The notes under the pieces were generated by a model. That model was not told where the DNA came from, searched no databases, and was given only the letters and a program-made list of their open reading frames with translations. Position numbers and translations under genes: made by a program. A stretch of 64,000 nucleotides of DNA from Pseudomonadales bacterium (GTDB lineage Bacteria > Pseudomonadota > Gammaproteobacteria > Pseudomonadales > Ketobacteraceae): assembly GCA_020062665.1 (NCBI GenBank), contig JAGUVW010000072.1, forward strand, positions 1 through 64,000, written 5' to 3'. Shown piece by piece: positions 34,110 to 43,382 of this stretch. How positions within the stretch are numbered: the first letter of the stretch is position 1; each line of letters opens with the position of its first letter.

Positions 34110-36239
34110 ATGGCAAATCACAACCCCTTCAAGGTGAGCGCCCTGGCAGCCGCGATTGCAGCCGCTGGCGTCGCGACACCGGTCTATGCGTTGTTTGATT
34201 ATGAAGAAGGCGATTTCAAGGTGCAGGTGGACGCCAACGTGTCCATCGGAGCCGGCTGGCGTGCAGATGATCTCGATTATCGTTATGTGGGCAATGCCAA
34301 CGCCACCGCCGCATTCCTGGATGGCAGGAATCCCAACAACTATCGCCAACCGGATACCAGCTCCATTGATAACGCCGACCAAAACTGGAAAAAGGGTTCA
34401 ACTTATTCCGAGGTGGTGAAGGCGATTGTCGAAGTCGAAATGAACTACAAGAACTACGGCGCCTTCGTTCGCGGCAGAACATTCTATGACCATCGCATCA
34501 TCAACGGCGACGGCGTAACAGATCGGGCTACTTTCTATCCCAGCCCAGACAACGGCAATTCCTATGAGCCGGTTCAAAGTACCGGCACCGGCGGCGAAAT
34601 CCTCGACGCTTTCGTTTGGGGCGACTGGTGGGTTGCCGACCGCCCGTTGAACGTGCGCCTGGGTAAGCAGGTGATCAGCTGGGGTGAAGGTCTGTTCTTC
34701 GCTAACGGCATCAACACCATCAACCCGGTGGACGTAAACGCGTTGCTCGCACCCGGCTCCGAGCTGAAGGAAGCCCTGATTCCTGTGGAATCCCTATTTG
34801 GCTCCTTCGGTATCACCGACAACCTGAGCGTTGAAGCGTTTTACCAGTTCAAGTGGCGCGAAACACAGGCGCCCGATTGCGGCACCTTCTTTTCGACCAG
34901 CGATCTGGTTGGACCTGGCTGCTATGCTGGGTTCTATGCGGGTGGGCTTGAAGCGGGAGCCCCCAGCTCACAGTACGTTCGACTGCCTCGTGGTAACGAT
35001 ATTGAAGGCAGTGATGATGACCAATACGGCTTAGCATTGCGTTACCTGATCGAACCCATCGGCACTGAAGTAGCTTTCTATCACATCCGCTACAACTCCA
35101 GACTGCCAGTGGTCAGTGGTACCGCCGGAGACTTCTCAAATACGACAGATCGCGCGACCATTCAAACCGTCGCCTACCTGCAGCGTGACGCCGCGATCGA
35201 TGCTGCACTGGGCCCCCTGGCTGCGCTGTATGATTCTTCCGCCTGGGCTCCCAATCTGGTGGGCACTGACGGCAGTAACCTGGCGGTAAGGGATGCGCTG
35301 ATCAGCACTGCTTCGCTGCTGCCAGGTATTGGCAGCCTGACCACATTCCTGGCCTCCAACCCTCTCAGTCCTTATTTCGGCAATGCTGCAGCTGCCCAGG
35401 CAGTTGCAACCCAGTTTGCAAGAGCCTTTGGCGGGCAGCAGGGCGCACTGCTTCTGCCTTATGGTGAATACAACGTCGACTACCCTGACGACATCCGCCT
35501 GTGGGGCTTCAGCTTCAATACCAACATCGATTTCGGTCTGCCCGGTGGCGAGACAGCGGTTTCAGGTGAAATCAGCTATCGCGAAAACCAGCCCATGCAG
35601 ATTGAAGACTCGGTCACTCTGACTGCTGCGATTGGTCTTCCCTCGCAATATTGCGCGGATGCCGGATTCGATTGCTATCAGGTGTACGAAGCAGGCGACT
35701 ACATGCCGGGCTACATCCGTGAGGAGTTCTGGCAGGCCGAATTTGCCTTCATACACTTCTTCGAACGCGTTCTGGGTGCCGACCGCTGGACTGCCATCCT
35801 GAATATGGCCTACAACTACGCCACCATTCCGGACAAAGACGTGCTGCTTATGAACAGCACTTACAACGCAGACCCAACCAACCCATACTCACCTGGCAGC
35901 CTGTATACGCCGGTATTCAGCGTGGAAGGCGCCGGAAGCTATTACCCCACCAACAATTCCTGGGGTTATCGCATGCGCTTCGCGGGTGACTACAGCAACG
36001 TGTTTGCCGGCATCAACCTGCGTCCGTCCATCAGCTTCAACCACGACGTACAAGGCGTAACACCGGGCCCGATGTCCAACTTCCTGGAAGACCGCAAGTC
36101 CGTCGGTCTGGCGCTGGAAGCGGACTACCTCAACACTTACGTCATGAAAGTGGGCTACACCGACTTCTTCGGTGCTGAACCATTCAACCAATTGGCTGAC
36201 CGGGACTTCTACTCCCTCAGTTTGTCTGCTTCGTTCTAA
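34110..36239 (+). CDS. DUF1302 outer-membrane protein
   Basis: The product is 709 residues. A signal peptide ends near residue 27 (GVATPVYA). The rest is rich in beta strands with alternating aromatic residues, and ends in SLSLSASF, an outer-membrane barrel-type terminal Phe. SIGAGWRADDLDYRYVGN, DAFVWGDWWVADRPLNVRLG and GKQVISWGEGLFFANGINTIN (cited in part) are DUF1302 hallmarks. GGAG lies 10 bases before ATG 34110; an upstream TTG at 34101 is unlikely. The DUF1302 and DUF1329 genes commonly occur together in bacteria that use hydrophobic compounds; function is unproven. Confidence 0.88.
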   Translation: MANHNPFKVSALAAAIAAAGVATPVYALFDYEEGDFKVQVDANVSIGAGWRADDLDYRYVGNANATAAFLDGRNPNNYRQPDTSSIDNADQNWKKGSTYSEVVKAIVEVEMNYKNYGAFVRGRTFYDHRIINGDGVTDRATFYPSPDNGNSYEPVQSTGTGGEILDAFVWGDWWVADRPLNVRLGKQVISWGEGLFFANGINTINPVDVNALLAPGSELKEALIPVESLFGSFGITDNLSVEAFYQFKWRETQAPDCGTFFSTSDLVGPGCYAGFYAGGLEAGAPSSQYVRLPRGNDIEGSDDDQYGLALRYLIEPIGTEVAFYHIRYNSRLPVVSGTAGDFSNTTDRATIQTVAYLQRDAAIDAALGPLAALYDSSAWAPNLVGTDGSNLAVRDALISTASLLPGIGSLTTFLASNPLSPYFGNAAAAQAVATQFARAFGGQQGALLLPYGEYNVDYPDDIRLWGFSFNTNIDFGLPGGETAVSGEISYRENQPMQIEDSVTLTAAIGLPSQYCADAGFDCYQVYEAGDYMPGYIREEFWQAEFAFIHFFERVLGADRWTAILNMAYNYATIPDKDVLLMNSTYNADPTNPYSPGSLYTPVFSVEGAGSYYPTNNSWGYRMRFAGDYSNVFAGINLRPSISFNHDVQGVTPGPMSNFLEDRKSVGLALEADYLNTYVMKVGYTDFFGAEPFNQLADRDFYSLSLSASF

Positions 36240-36259
36240 GTCGAGGGGGGAACTACGAC

Positions 36260-37639
36260 ATGGAAATGACAACAATGTTCAAGAAGAAAATACTGGCGGC
36301 TGCCCTGGTGGCCGCGAGCCTGGCCGCGGCGCCCGCCATGGCCAAGGTCGATGCGGCGGAAGTCGCGAAACTGGGTAACGAGCTGACGCCTACCGGTGCG
36401 GAAAAAGCTGGCAATGCAGCCGGCACCATTCCTGCCTGGGATGGTGGCATCAAGCAGCCGCCTGCGTGCTACAAGGGTGGCGATTTCCTCTGCAACCCGT
36501 TCCCGGATGACAAGCCGCTGTTCGTGATCACTGCCCAGAACATGGAGCAGTACAAGGCCAACCTGACACCCGGCCAGATGGCGATGATGAAGAAGTATCC
36601 CGACACCTACCGGATGCCGGTTTACCAGACCCGCCGTTCCCATGCAGTGCCGGATTTCGTGGCAGAGCGGACCAAGAAAAACGCCGTCGAAACCGAGACC
36701 GTGGGCAACACCGGACTGAAGGGCCTGAACCTTCAGGGCTATCCCTTCCCGATCCCCAAAAACGGCCTGGAAGTGATCTGGAACCATATCGGTCGCTACC
36801 GCGGCAGCAGCCTGGAGCGCACCATTGGCCAGGTCACCCCGCAGGCGAACGGCGTTTACAGCATGGTGATGTTCAAGGATCAGGTCGCGGTGCGTAACAC
36901 GCTCACCGATATCCAGCCCGGCGAGGAAGAGAACGTCATGTTCTACTTCAAGCAGCAGGTGGTGGCGCCTGCCCGTCTGGCCGGTAACGTGCTGCTGGTA
37001 CACGAGACCATCGACCAGGTGAAGGAACCCCGTCTGGCCTGGATCTACAACGCCGGCCAGCGCCGCGTACGTCGCGCTCCCCAGGTCGCCTATGACGGCC
37101 CGGGTACTGCGTCCGATGGCATGCGGACTTCCGACAACTTCGACCTGTACAACGGCGCGCCCGATCGCTATGAGTGGACGCTGGTGGGCAAGAAGGAGAT
37201 GTACATCCCCTACAACTCCTACAAGCTGGACGAAAAGGGCCTGAAGTACGACGACATGATCAAGCCCGGCCACATCAACCAGGATCTGGCCCGTTACGAG
37301 CTGCACCGGGTCTGGGTGGTTGAAGCCAAGCTGCGTCAGGGTACCCGCCATATCTACGCCCAGCGTAACTTCTTCATCGACGAGGATAGCTGGGTAGCCT
37401 CTGCCATCGATCATTACGATGGCCGTGGCAACCTGTGGCGCGTCGCTGAGTCCCACAACATGTACTACTACAACGGCGGTGTATCCGGCTACGCGCTGGA
37501 AACCCTGTACGACCTCAACGCCGGCCGTTACCTGGCACTGGGCTTCGAAAACGAAGAAGCCAAGGGTGCGAACTGGGATGTGAAGTTCTCCAAGGTGGAG
37601 TTCAAGCCCAACGCCCTGCGTCAGGAAGGCGTCCGCTGA
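36260..37639 (+). CDS. DUF1329 periplasmic/outer-membrane-associated protein
   Basis: The product is 459 residues with a signal peptide (AAPAMA/KVDAAE). Features are LGNELTPTGAEKAGNAAGTIPAWDGG in part, GYPFPIPKNGLEVIWNH, RRAPQVAYDGPGTASDGMRTSDNFD in part, and GRHIYAQRNFFIDEDSW-like strands near 380, all typical of DUF1329, a LolA/LolB-like fold that suggests lipid or hydrophobic-ligand handling. A run of five G follows the DUF1302 stop as ribosome site. Starts at 36260, 36269 and 36275 are all possible. It forms an operon with the DUF1302 gene and ends at a strong terminator. Confidence 0.88.
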   Translation: MEMTTMFKKKILAAALVAASLAAAPAMAKVDAAEVAKLGNELTPTGAEKAGNAAGTIPAWDGGIKQPPACYKGGDFLCNPFPDDKPLFVITAQNMEQYKANLTPGQMAMMKKYPDTYRMPVYQTRRSHAVPDFVAERTKKNAVETETVGNTGLKGLNLQGYPFPIPKNGLEVIWNHIGRYRGSSLERTIGQVTPQANGVYSMVMFKDQVAVRNTLTDIQPGEEENVMFYFKQQVVAPARLAGNVLLVHETIDQVKEPRLAWIYNAGQRRVRRAPQVAYDGPGTASDGMRTSDNFDLYNGAPDRYEWTLVGKKEMYIPYNSYKLDEKGLKYDDMIKPGHINQDLARYELHRVWVVEAKLRQGTRHIYAQRNFFIDEDSWVASAIDHYDGRGNLWRVAESHNMYYYNGGVSGYALETLYDLNAGRYLALGFENEEAKGANWDVKFSKVEFKPNALRQEGVR

Positions 37640-37663
37640 AATCAGCCTGTGCGCTGCAAAACC

Positions 37664-37688
37664 AAGGGGTGCTTCGGCACCCCTTTTT
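37664..37688 (+). terminator. Rho-independent terminator after DUF1329 gene
   Basis: AAGGGGTGC pairs with GCACCCCTT around a TTCG tetraloop and runs into TTTTT. It lies 24 bases after the DUF1329 stop. The remaining 248 bases to the next gene contain no ORF I would call; a promoter for the 37937 gene is expected there. Confidence 0.92.
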
Positions 37689-37936
37689 CATTCCGGCCAG
37701 AACGTGACCAAACCTACACACCACTAAACAGTCTGTAACAGTTGTTTATGGCACCATAAGACCATGGACAAACTCCCCCGGGCCATTGTCCCTTGCACTG
37801 GCGAAAGGGGGGAATTATTCTGGGGCGTGACGCACCTCACAATAATGAAACAGCGCAGTGGCTGGCATTTCCGACACTTTTTACGCCACCAACGAGCGCC
37901 CGATACGACAATAACTAAAAAGAACTTGAAGTCATC

Positions 37937-39523
37937 ATGGTTAGATTGACACTTTCGCATCAGGTTAACGCTGTCCTGGCGGTCTTAGGGAAACGCACCG
38001 TCGCGATCCTGGCTGTTGCAGCCGCTTTGACCACCCTTCCTGCCCAGGCTGTCACCCGCACCGACCTGGACAACACCCAGGCCCAGATTCAGACCCTTAA
38101 CCAGAGCCTCAGAGCCAGCGAGGCGCGTATTGCCGCGCTCGAAAAGGACATCTGGACGTTCGACCGCCAGATCCAGGATACCCGCAAGCAGGTGCGGGAA
38201 GAGCGCCTGGCCGGCCGCAAGCAAGTATTCGACGCCCGCCGCGAGCTGAAACGGCAGGAATTCGAGATCGAGCGCATCGAAAAGGACATTGCCGTGGTGG
38301 ACGCGGACATCGATGTGGTGAACCGCAATATCGCCCGCGACAAGCAGCGCTTTGCCGAACTGAATGTCCTCAAGCAGAGCCTGGAAGAAGGCGAATTCAA
38401 AAAGCGCCAGGACGAATCTGCCCGCCAGTTAACCCTGCTGAACGATAAGAAGGCGCCACTGGTTGATGAACTGTCCAAAGCCCAGTCCAGCAAATCCCGC
38501 CTGCAGGAATTGGTGACTTCGATGGAGGGCGAAGTGGATGATTCGTCTCTGGACAATGATCCCCGCCTGGCTGCCTTGCTGCAAAAGCGCGACCGCGCCA
38601 GCACCGAGCTGGTGAATCTGCGCAACCAGAACCGCAACGATCGGGGACGGGTGGCGCGCCTGCAGGACGAACTGCGCACCCTGAACGCCCGCTACAAACA
38701 GGAACAGCTGGCCCAACAGGCCCGGCTGGCTGCCGCCGCGAAACCAGCCCCTAAACCGGCACCGGTGGCACCGGTCACCACCAGCACACCTGCCGTGACC
38801 CTGGATCGCACCGACTACGGTTCCTACGTATTCGTGATCTCCGGCGATCAGGAACCGGATATCGAGCAAACCCTGCACCTGAAAAACTGGGTGGAATCCT
38901 ATGGAGCGAAGTACATTCAGGCCAGCTGGAACGGCTTCAACAACGGTAACGGTCCCCGCTCCACCGCAGGCTTCAAGGAGGCCTTCCGCAGCTACATTCG
39001 CCAGATCCCCAAAGATGCCAAGATCGTGCTGATCGGCCATGGTCTGGGTGGTGGTGCCGCGATCGAAGCCGCCACCGTGGTTGCGTTCTCGGAGTCCCGC
39101 ACCATCGATTTCCTGGCGGTGCTCGATCCTATCGGTGAACAGAACCTGCGCGCCAACATCGTGTACAAGACCGATGGCGCCTGCGCCCGCCCGGACACCA
39201 AGGACGAGATGACCAATTTCGACTACGTGGCGTGCATCAAGTCCGCCCAAAAACGCATGATCACCGGCAACATCAAGTATTTCTACAATCGCTGGCAGAA
39301 AGACGCCCAGGGGCCGCTGGACTATCAGCGCCAGATTCCCAGCCTGGACAGCAACGGCAAAGTGGTGAACGTGCCCACCGCCACCGGTCGCTTCGAGATT
39401 GCCGAGAACACTGGCGCCGACCAGAAGCGCCTGTTCTTTGCCGGCGACAAGAATGCACACCGATTGCTGCTGACCGAAGAAGCCAAGCAACTGCCCAAAC
39501 TCTTGGTTCAACATTTGCGATAA
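37937..39523 (+). CDS. Secreted coiled-coil protein with degenerate alpha/beta-hydrolase-like domain
   Basis: The product is 528 residues. A long signal peptide ends near residue 38 (LPAQA/VTRTD). Residues about 45-265 form a long coiled coil (heptads of Leu/Ile/Glu/Arg), followed by an Ala/Pro linker (KPAPKPAPVAPV). The C-terminal domain (about 285-528) has alternating strands and helices and IVLIGHGLGGGAAIEA at 363-378. In alpha/beta hydrolases this is the nucleophile elbow GHSLGG, but here the Ser position is Gly369. FLAVLDPIG fits the acid-strand position. I infer a non-catalytic or alternative hydrolase-like module; the exact family is unknown. Confidence 0.75.
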   Translation: MVRLTLSHQVNAVLAVLGKRTVAILAVAAALTTLPAQAVTRTDLDNTQAQIQTLNQSLRASEARIAALEKDIWTFDRQIQDTRKQVREERLAGRKQVFDARRELKRQEFEIERIEKDIAVVDADIDVVNRNIARDKQRFAELNVLKQSLEEGEFKKRQDESARQLTLLNDKKAPLVDELSKAQSSKSRLQELVTSMEGEVDDSSLDNDPRLAALLQKRDRASTELVNLRNQNRNDRGRVARLQDELRTLNARYKQEQLAQQARLAAAAKPAPKPAPVAPVTTSTPAVTLDRTDYGSYVFVISGDQEPDIEQTLHLKNWVESYGAKYIQASWNGFNNGNGPRSTAGFKEAFRSYIRQIPKDAKIVLIGHGLGGGAAIEAATVVAFSESRTIDFLAVLDPIGEQNLRANIVYKTDGACARPDTKDEMTNFDYVACIKSAQKRMITGNIKYFYNRWQKDAQGPLDYQRQIPSLDSNGKVVNVPTATGRFEIAENTGADQKRLFFAGDKNAHRLLLTEEAKQLPKLLVQHLR

Positions 39524-39535
39524 CAGGAGAGCATC

Positions 39536-40042
39536 ATGAAAACGACAATGACAGGTATCTCTCTGCTGGCCACTGTTCTCTGCTCACCCCTGGTGCTGGC
39601 CGAGAACACGATCGTGAAAGTGCCACGCGAAAATGGCGCCGTGCACCAGGAATTCAAGAATCTGCTGAACGACACCATCAGCAAGTTCCGCTCCGGCGTG
39701 GGCAGGATCGAAATGAAAGGCATCGCCGGCAAGGAAACCTGCTCCGCCAATTTCTACACCACCAACGAAACCACGTTCGTGACGCTGGATGTGGACAACG
39801 GCCATTACTACACCGAGTTCTACATCGATCACCCGCATCAGTCATTCAAGAAGATCCTGTTCCAGAATCTGATCATGAGCGACGAAAACGTGGAGCTGAA
39901 AGTGGTGGAACGGGACGGCGGCTACTCCATCATTACGGATGGCAATACACTGACCATGTCCTCGAAGAGTGGCCAGCAGCAAAGTCCGGACTGTCGCTTC
40001 GCGCTGGCGCAAGCCACCCTGCACGAAGGCGAAACCGAGTAA
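39536..40042 (+). CDS. Small secreted protein of unknown function
   Basis: The product is 168 residues with a signal peptide (SPLVLA/ENTIV). AGGAG lies 7 bases before the ATG. The mature part is mixed alpha/beta with two Cys (ETCSANF and SPDCRF) that could form a disulfide. I do not recognise a family. It follows the coiled-coil protein by 12 bases and ends at a terminator, so the two form a two-gene unit and may act together in the periplasm or be exported. Confidence 0.7.
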   Translation: MKTTMTGISLLATVLCSPLVLAENTIVKVPRENGAVHQEFKNLLNDTISKFRSGVGRIEMKGIAGKETCSANFYTTNETTFVTLDVDNGHYYTEFYIDHPHQSFKKILFQNLIMSDENVELKVVERDGGYSIITDGNTLTMSSKSGQQQSPDCRFALAQATLHEGETE

Positions 40043-40065
40043 CAGCCACCTGAAACACTGATAAC

Positions 40066-40104
40066 AAAAAGCCGGTGCGCCATTGAGGCTGCACCGGCTT
40101 TTTT
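40066..40104. terminator. Bidirectional rho-independent terminator
   Basis: AAAAAGCCGGTGC pairs with GCACCGGCTTTTTT around a 12-base loop. It separates the convergent genes at 39536 and 40124, with A- and T-runs usable in both directions. Confidence 0.92.
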
Positions 40105-40123
40105 GTTGTCGGGAACGGGTTGC

Positions 40124-40660
40124 TCAGAGCGCGTGGTTGGGGCTGCCGACAAAGTAATAGGTCGTCCACTCATCCTTGAACAGGCCAGGGGTGGCCACCG
40201 CATGAATGCCGACGACAGTCTTGTTGCCGGCCTGCACGAAACTGGTTTTCAGACCTTCTCCCAGCTCACGCTTGCCTTCCTGTGGTTGCCACTGTGCGCC
40301 CAGACATTCGGCAGTGAGCATCTTGGCTTTCTCGTAGTAATCCATTGCGGTCTGCTGGTTCGGTGTGCTCAAGGCGCACATATAGCTGAACTGGCCCTGG
40401 CCCCATTGCCACACCTGACAGGCATCACCCACCAGGTGGTAGCGGGCCTTCCACACATCCAGCAAACGGGCTTCGGTTTTCTGCAGCTTGAGCATGGGAA
40501 AACCTTTGGAATGGCCCTCGATCAGTGCATGAACCTTTTCGCACGGTGTCATCGCTGCCACCTTTGCATCGATTTCCTTCATGTCGGGCTTGGCGCCACC
40601 CTGGGTGGCGCAGGACAGCAGCGACACCAGCGCGGCCCCCAACAACATCCGTTTCTTCAT
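40124..40660 (-). CDS. Hypothetical lipoprotein
   Basis: The product is 178 residues. AGGAG lies 9-10 bases before ATG 40660. The signal peptide MLLGAALVSLLSC suggests lipidation, though the lipobox LLSC is only an approximate fit. The mature part has four or more Cys and helical segments (TPCEKVHALIEGHSKGFP, VGDACQVWQWGQGQFSYMC in part, TAECLGAQW), consistent with a disulfide-bonded helical domain. No family recognised. It lies 30 bases downstream of the 40691 gene and is probably in its operon. Confidence 0.65.
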   Translation of the reverse strand: MKKRMLLGAALVSLLSCATQGGAKPDMKEIDAKVAAMTPCEKVHALIEGHSKGFPMLKLQKTEARLLDVWKARYHLVGDACQVWQWGQGQFSYMCALSTPNQQTAMDYYEKAKMLTAECLGAQWQPQEGKRELGEGLKTSFVQAGNKTVVGIHAVATPGLFKDEWTTYYFVGSPNHAL

Positions 40661-40690
40661 CGAATCACGCTCCTGCACAATTGAAAACCA

Positions 40691-41971
40691 TCACTGAGGC
40701 CGCACCTGCAGTTCCGGAATGGTGCGCATCTGCCGGGTGAACACTTCCGGCTCGCCATCAAAGCCGTCGCTGATATTGATGCTGACCACGAAGCCCACGA
40801 AGCCATCCATGGGGAAACTGTGGATCTTGTATCCCACGTTCGGCAACTGACCCGGGAACACTTCCGGCGGATCTTCCTTGTTCATGTCGTCATCCACGAA
40901 CGGCGACAGCGGTTCATTGAAGTCGCCCAGATAATTGATGAAGGCCACCACATCCAGATTGCGCTTGGTGCTCACCCAGATCCAGTTTTCCTCCGGTGTG
41001 AAGGTGATGTTGCGCATCTGCCGCTCGATGTCGCCCACCTGTCCATCGACGATGGCCGGTTCCTTCGGGCCGTTCGCCATGTGGATGGTGGAGCCCAGCA
41101 GGCGATTGGCATCGAGCGACATGATGATGCTGGGGTCGGACAGCAGGCGCCGGCGCACTTCCGGCATGATCACCCGCACGTCGTACATCACCGTTTTGGG
41201 GTAGTGGTGAATCTGCAGGCTGAGTTTCAGCAGTGGCAGCTTGAGCAGGTAGAGCGTGGTTTCCAGCTGTGTGGTGGTGCGGATGGGGCCAATGCGTTCG
41301 CCTGTCGGCAGTGCCACCAGATCGTCGTTGTTGAGTTCAGTGGGAATGATTGAGGTGACCAGACCGGTGTTGAGTCGCAGCTTCATGGAATCCAGCGGGC
41401 GCTCGCCGACGAAATTGGTGGCCTGGAAATCGTCCCACTTCAGGTGGTTTTTCTTGTTGTAGCGCAGCGTGTAGAAATCGGTTTCCACCAGACCCATTTC
41501 CGAGCTGTAGCGCACATACTGTTCGTCGGAGCGCAGGCGCGAGCCCTGCACCAGATAAACGAACCGTTCAAACCCGGCGGAATCCTTGAGCATGACTTCG
41601 GCCAGCACCTTGCCGTCGTACACATCGCCTGGCTTGCGGCGCGCGCCGGCATCCTTGAACAGGAACAGCAGCTTGTCGGTGGCATCGAGCAACTTCAGGT
41701 CGCCGGCCAGGGAGACATCCCAACCTTCGAAATATACTGCGCCACCCACGTTGTACTGGTCGAACTGATAGGGAATCGGCTCCAGCACGTTGTCCACCAC
41801 GGCCGCCAGCGACAGCTCGTCCAGAGACAGGCCCAACGCCATGGGCATATCCTCCCCATCGACGGTAATGACCTTGAAGGCATCGATGCTGCTGAGCGGA
41901 GGCGCCATCGCCGCCAGGGCGCCGGTACTGAGGAAGAGGCCGAGAAGTAATCCCGTCAAACGTTGAAGCAT
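40691..41971 (-). CDS. Hypothetical secreted protein
   Basis: The product is 426 residues from ATG 41971. A signal peptide (LLLGLFLSTGALA/AMAPP) is clear. The mature part is beta-rich, with AAVVDNVLEPIPYQFDQYN, VYFEGWDVSLAGDLKLLDATDKLLFLFKDAG in part, and ITFTPEENWIWVSTKRNLDVVAFINYLGD in part. The phrase DATDKLLFLFKDAGAR followed by GDVYDGKVL occurs in periplasmic proteins of unknown function in hydrocarbon-degrading Gammaproteobacteria as I recall, but I cannot name the family. It is divergent from the alcohol dehydrogenase gene. Confidence 0.7.
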   Translation of the reverse strand: MLQRLTGLLLGLFLSTGALAAMAPPLSSIDAFKVITVDGEDMPMALGLSLDELSLAAVVDNVLEPIPYQFDQYNVGGAVYFEGWDVSLAGDLKLLDATDKLLFLFKDAGARRKPGDVYDGKVLAEVMLKDSAGFERFVYLVQGSRLRSDEQYVRYSSEMGLVETDFYTLRYNKKNHLKWDDFQATNFVGERPLDSMKLRLNTGLVTSIIPTELNNDDLVALPTGERIGPIRTTTQLETTLYLLKLPLLKLSLQIHHYPKTVMYDVRVIMPEVRRRLLSDPSIIMSLDANRLLGSTIHMANGPKEPAIVDGQVGDIERQMRNITFTPEENWIWVSTKRNLDVVAFINYLGDFNEPLSPFVDDDMNKEDPPEVFPGQLPNVGYKIHSFPMDGFVGFVVSINISDGFDGEPEVFTRQMRTIPELQVRPQ

Positions 41972-42218
41972 GGCACGGTATTCCTTTTTTATTGTTTTCC
42001 TTCCTGATTTTACACACTGTCCTGGCAAAGATAACCCCCTGATTCACAGGTCGTATCTGTACTGACGTTCTGCTGGCCTCTGCCAGCTGGCCGTTGTCCC
42101 TCACCCTTTGGCCCACTTTGATGCCGGCACCCTGCTAGCCTGCGGTTCCCTTGCGTTTCCCGCGGTTACAGGCAGAATGGCACGTAAAATCAAAGCGCTC
42201 GTTCAAGGCAGACTTCCC

Positions 42219-43382
42219 ATGCAGGCATTCGCGTTTTCCACCACCCGCACCATTGTCAACGAACCGGGTAGCGCCCAGCGTCTGGCGCAGATTTGCAAGG
42301 AACAGGGCGCCACGTCCGTACTGATCGTCACCGATCCCGGCATCCGCAAGGTGGGTCTGCTGGAGCGGGCGTTGCCGGGATTCGCCAGCGAGCGCCTGCC
42401 GGTGGCGGTGTTTGATGAAACCGAAGCCGATCCCTCGGACGCCACCGTGTTGAAGGCCACCGCGCTGGGCCGCCAGCACAAGGTGGATCTGGTGGTGGGT
42501 TTTGGTGGTGGCAGTTCCATGGATGTGGCCAAGCTGGTGGCACTGCTGGCAGCGCCGGACTGCAAACAGGAATTGAAGGACATGTACGGGGTGGGCAATG
42601 CGAAAGGCCGGCGCCTGCCGCTGGTACAGGTGCCCACCACTGCCGGCACCGGATCGGAAGTCACCCCCATCGCCATCGTTACCACCGGCGCCACCACCAA
42701 GGCGGGCGTGGTGTCCCCCGTGCTGCAGCCGGACATCGCGCTGCTGGATGCCGAACTTACCCTGGGCCTGCCACCTCAGGTCACGGCCGCCACCGGCATC
42801 GACGCCATGGTGCACGCCATCGAAGCCTTCACCAGCAAGCACAAGAAGAATCCCCTGTCGGACATGCTGGCAAAGGAAGCGCTGCGCCTGCTGTCGAACA
42901 ATCTGCTGAAAGCGGTGAAGGAAGGCAGCGACCTCAACGCCCGCAGCAACATGCTGCTGGGTGCACTGCTGGCGGGCCAGGCATTCGCCAATGCGCCGGT
43001 GGCCGCCGTGCATGCGCTGGCCTATCCGCTGGGTGGCCATTTCCACATTCCCCACGGCCTGAGCAATTCCCTGGTGCTGCCCCATGTGATGCGCTTCAAC
43101 GCGCCGGAGGCGCAGCATCACTACGCCGAACTGGCACCGATCATCATGGGCAAGTCCTACAAGACGGGTACCGCCGCCAGGGTGACGTCATCCCTGATCG
43201 ATTTCATCGAGGATCTGATCATGGAAGTGGAACTGCCGGCACGGCTGCGGGATTGCAAGGTACCGGAAAATTTCCTCGGCAAACTCGCCAGCGACGCCAT
43301 GTTGCAGCAACGTCTTCTGATCAACAATCCGCGCGAAGTCACCGAAAAGGATGCGCTGGATATTTACCGGGCGGCCTATTGA
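42219..43382 (+). CDS. Iron-containing (group III) alcohol dehydrogenase
   Basis: The product is 387 residues, the family norm. NAD-binding GGGSSMDVAKLVALL, the PTTAGTGSEVTPIAIVT loop, and the metal-binding helices GIDAMVHAIEAFTS and HALAYPLGGHFHIPHGLSNSLVLPHVM in part (two His ligands visible) are intact. It interconverts a primary alcohol and aldehyde using NAD(P). ATG 42219 has AAGG 12 bases upstream; ATG 42177 with a closer AGG is an alternative that would add 14 residues. A thioesterase gene follows with no gap. Confidence 0.92.
   Translation: MQAFAFSTTRTIVNEPGSAQRLAQICKEQGATSVLIVTDPGIRKVGLLERALPGFASERLPVAVFDETEADPSDATVLKATALGRQHKVDLVVGFGGGSSMDVAKLVALLAAPDCKQELKDMYGVGNAKGRRLPLVQVPTTAGTGSEVTPIAIVTTGATTKAGVVSPVLQPDIALLDAELTLGLPPQVTAATGIDAMVHAIEAFTSKHKKNPLSDMLAKEALRLLSNNLLKAVKEGSDLNARSNMLLGALLAGQAFANAPVAAVHALAYPLGGHFHIPHGLSNSLVLPHVMRFNAPEAQHHYAELAPIIMGKSYKTGTAARVTSSLIDFIEDLIMEVELPARLRDCKVPENFLGKLASDAMLQQRLLINNPREVTEKDALDIYRAAY

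Noticed and set aside
37689-37936. A short + strand frame around 37764-37949
   Set aside because: It overlaps the next gene's start, has no ribosome site of note and no recognisable domain; the region is better read as terminator plus promoter.
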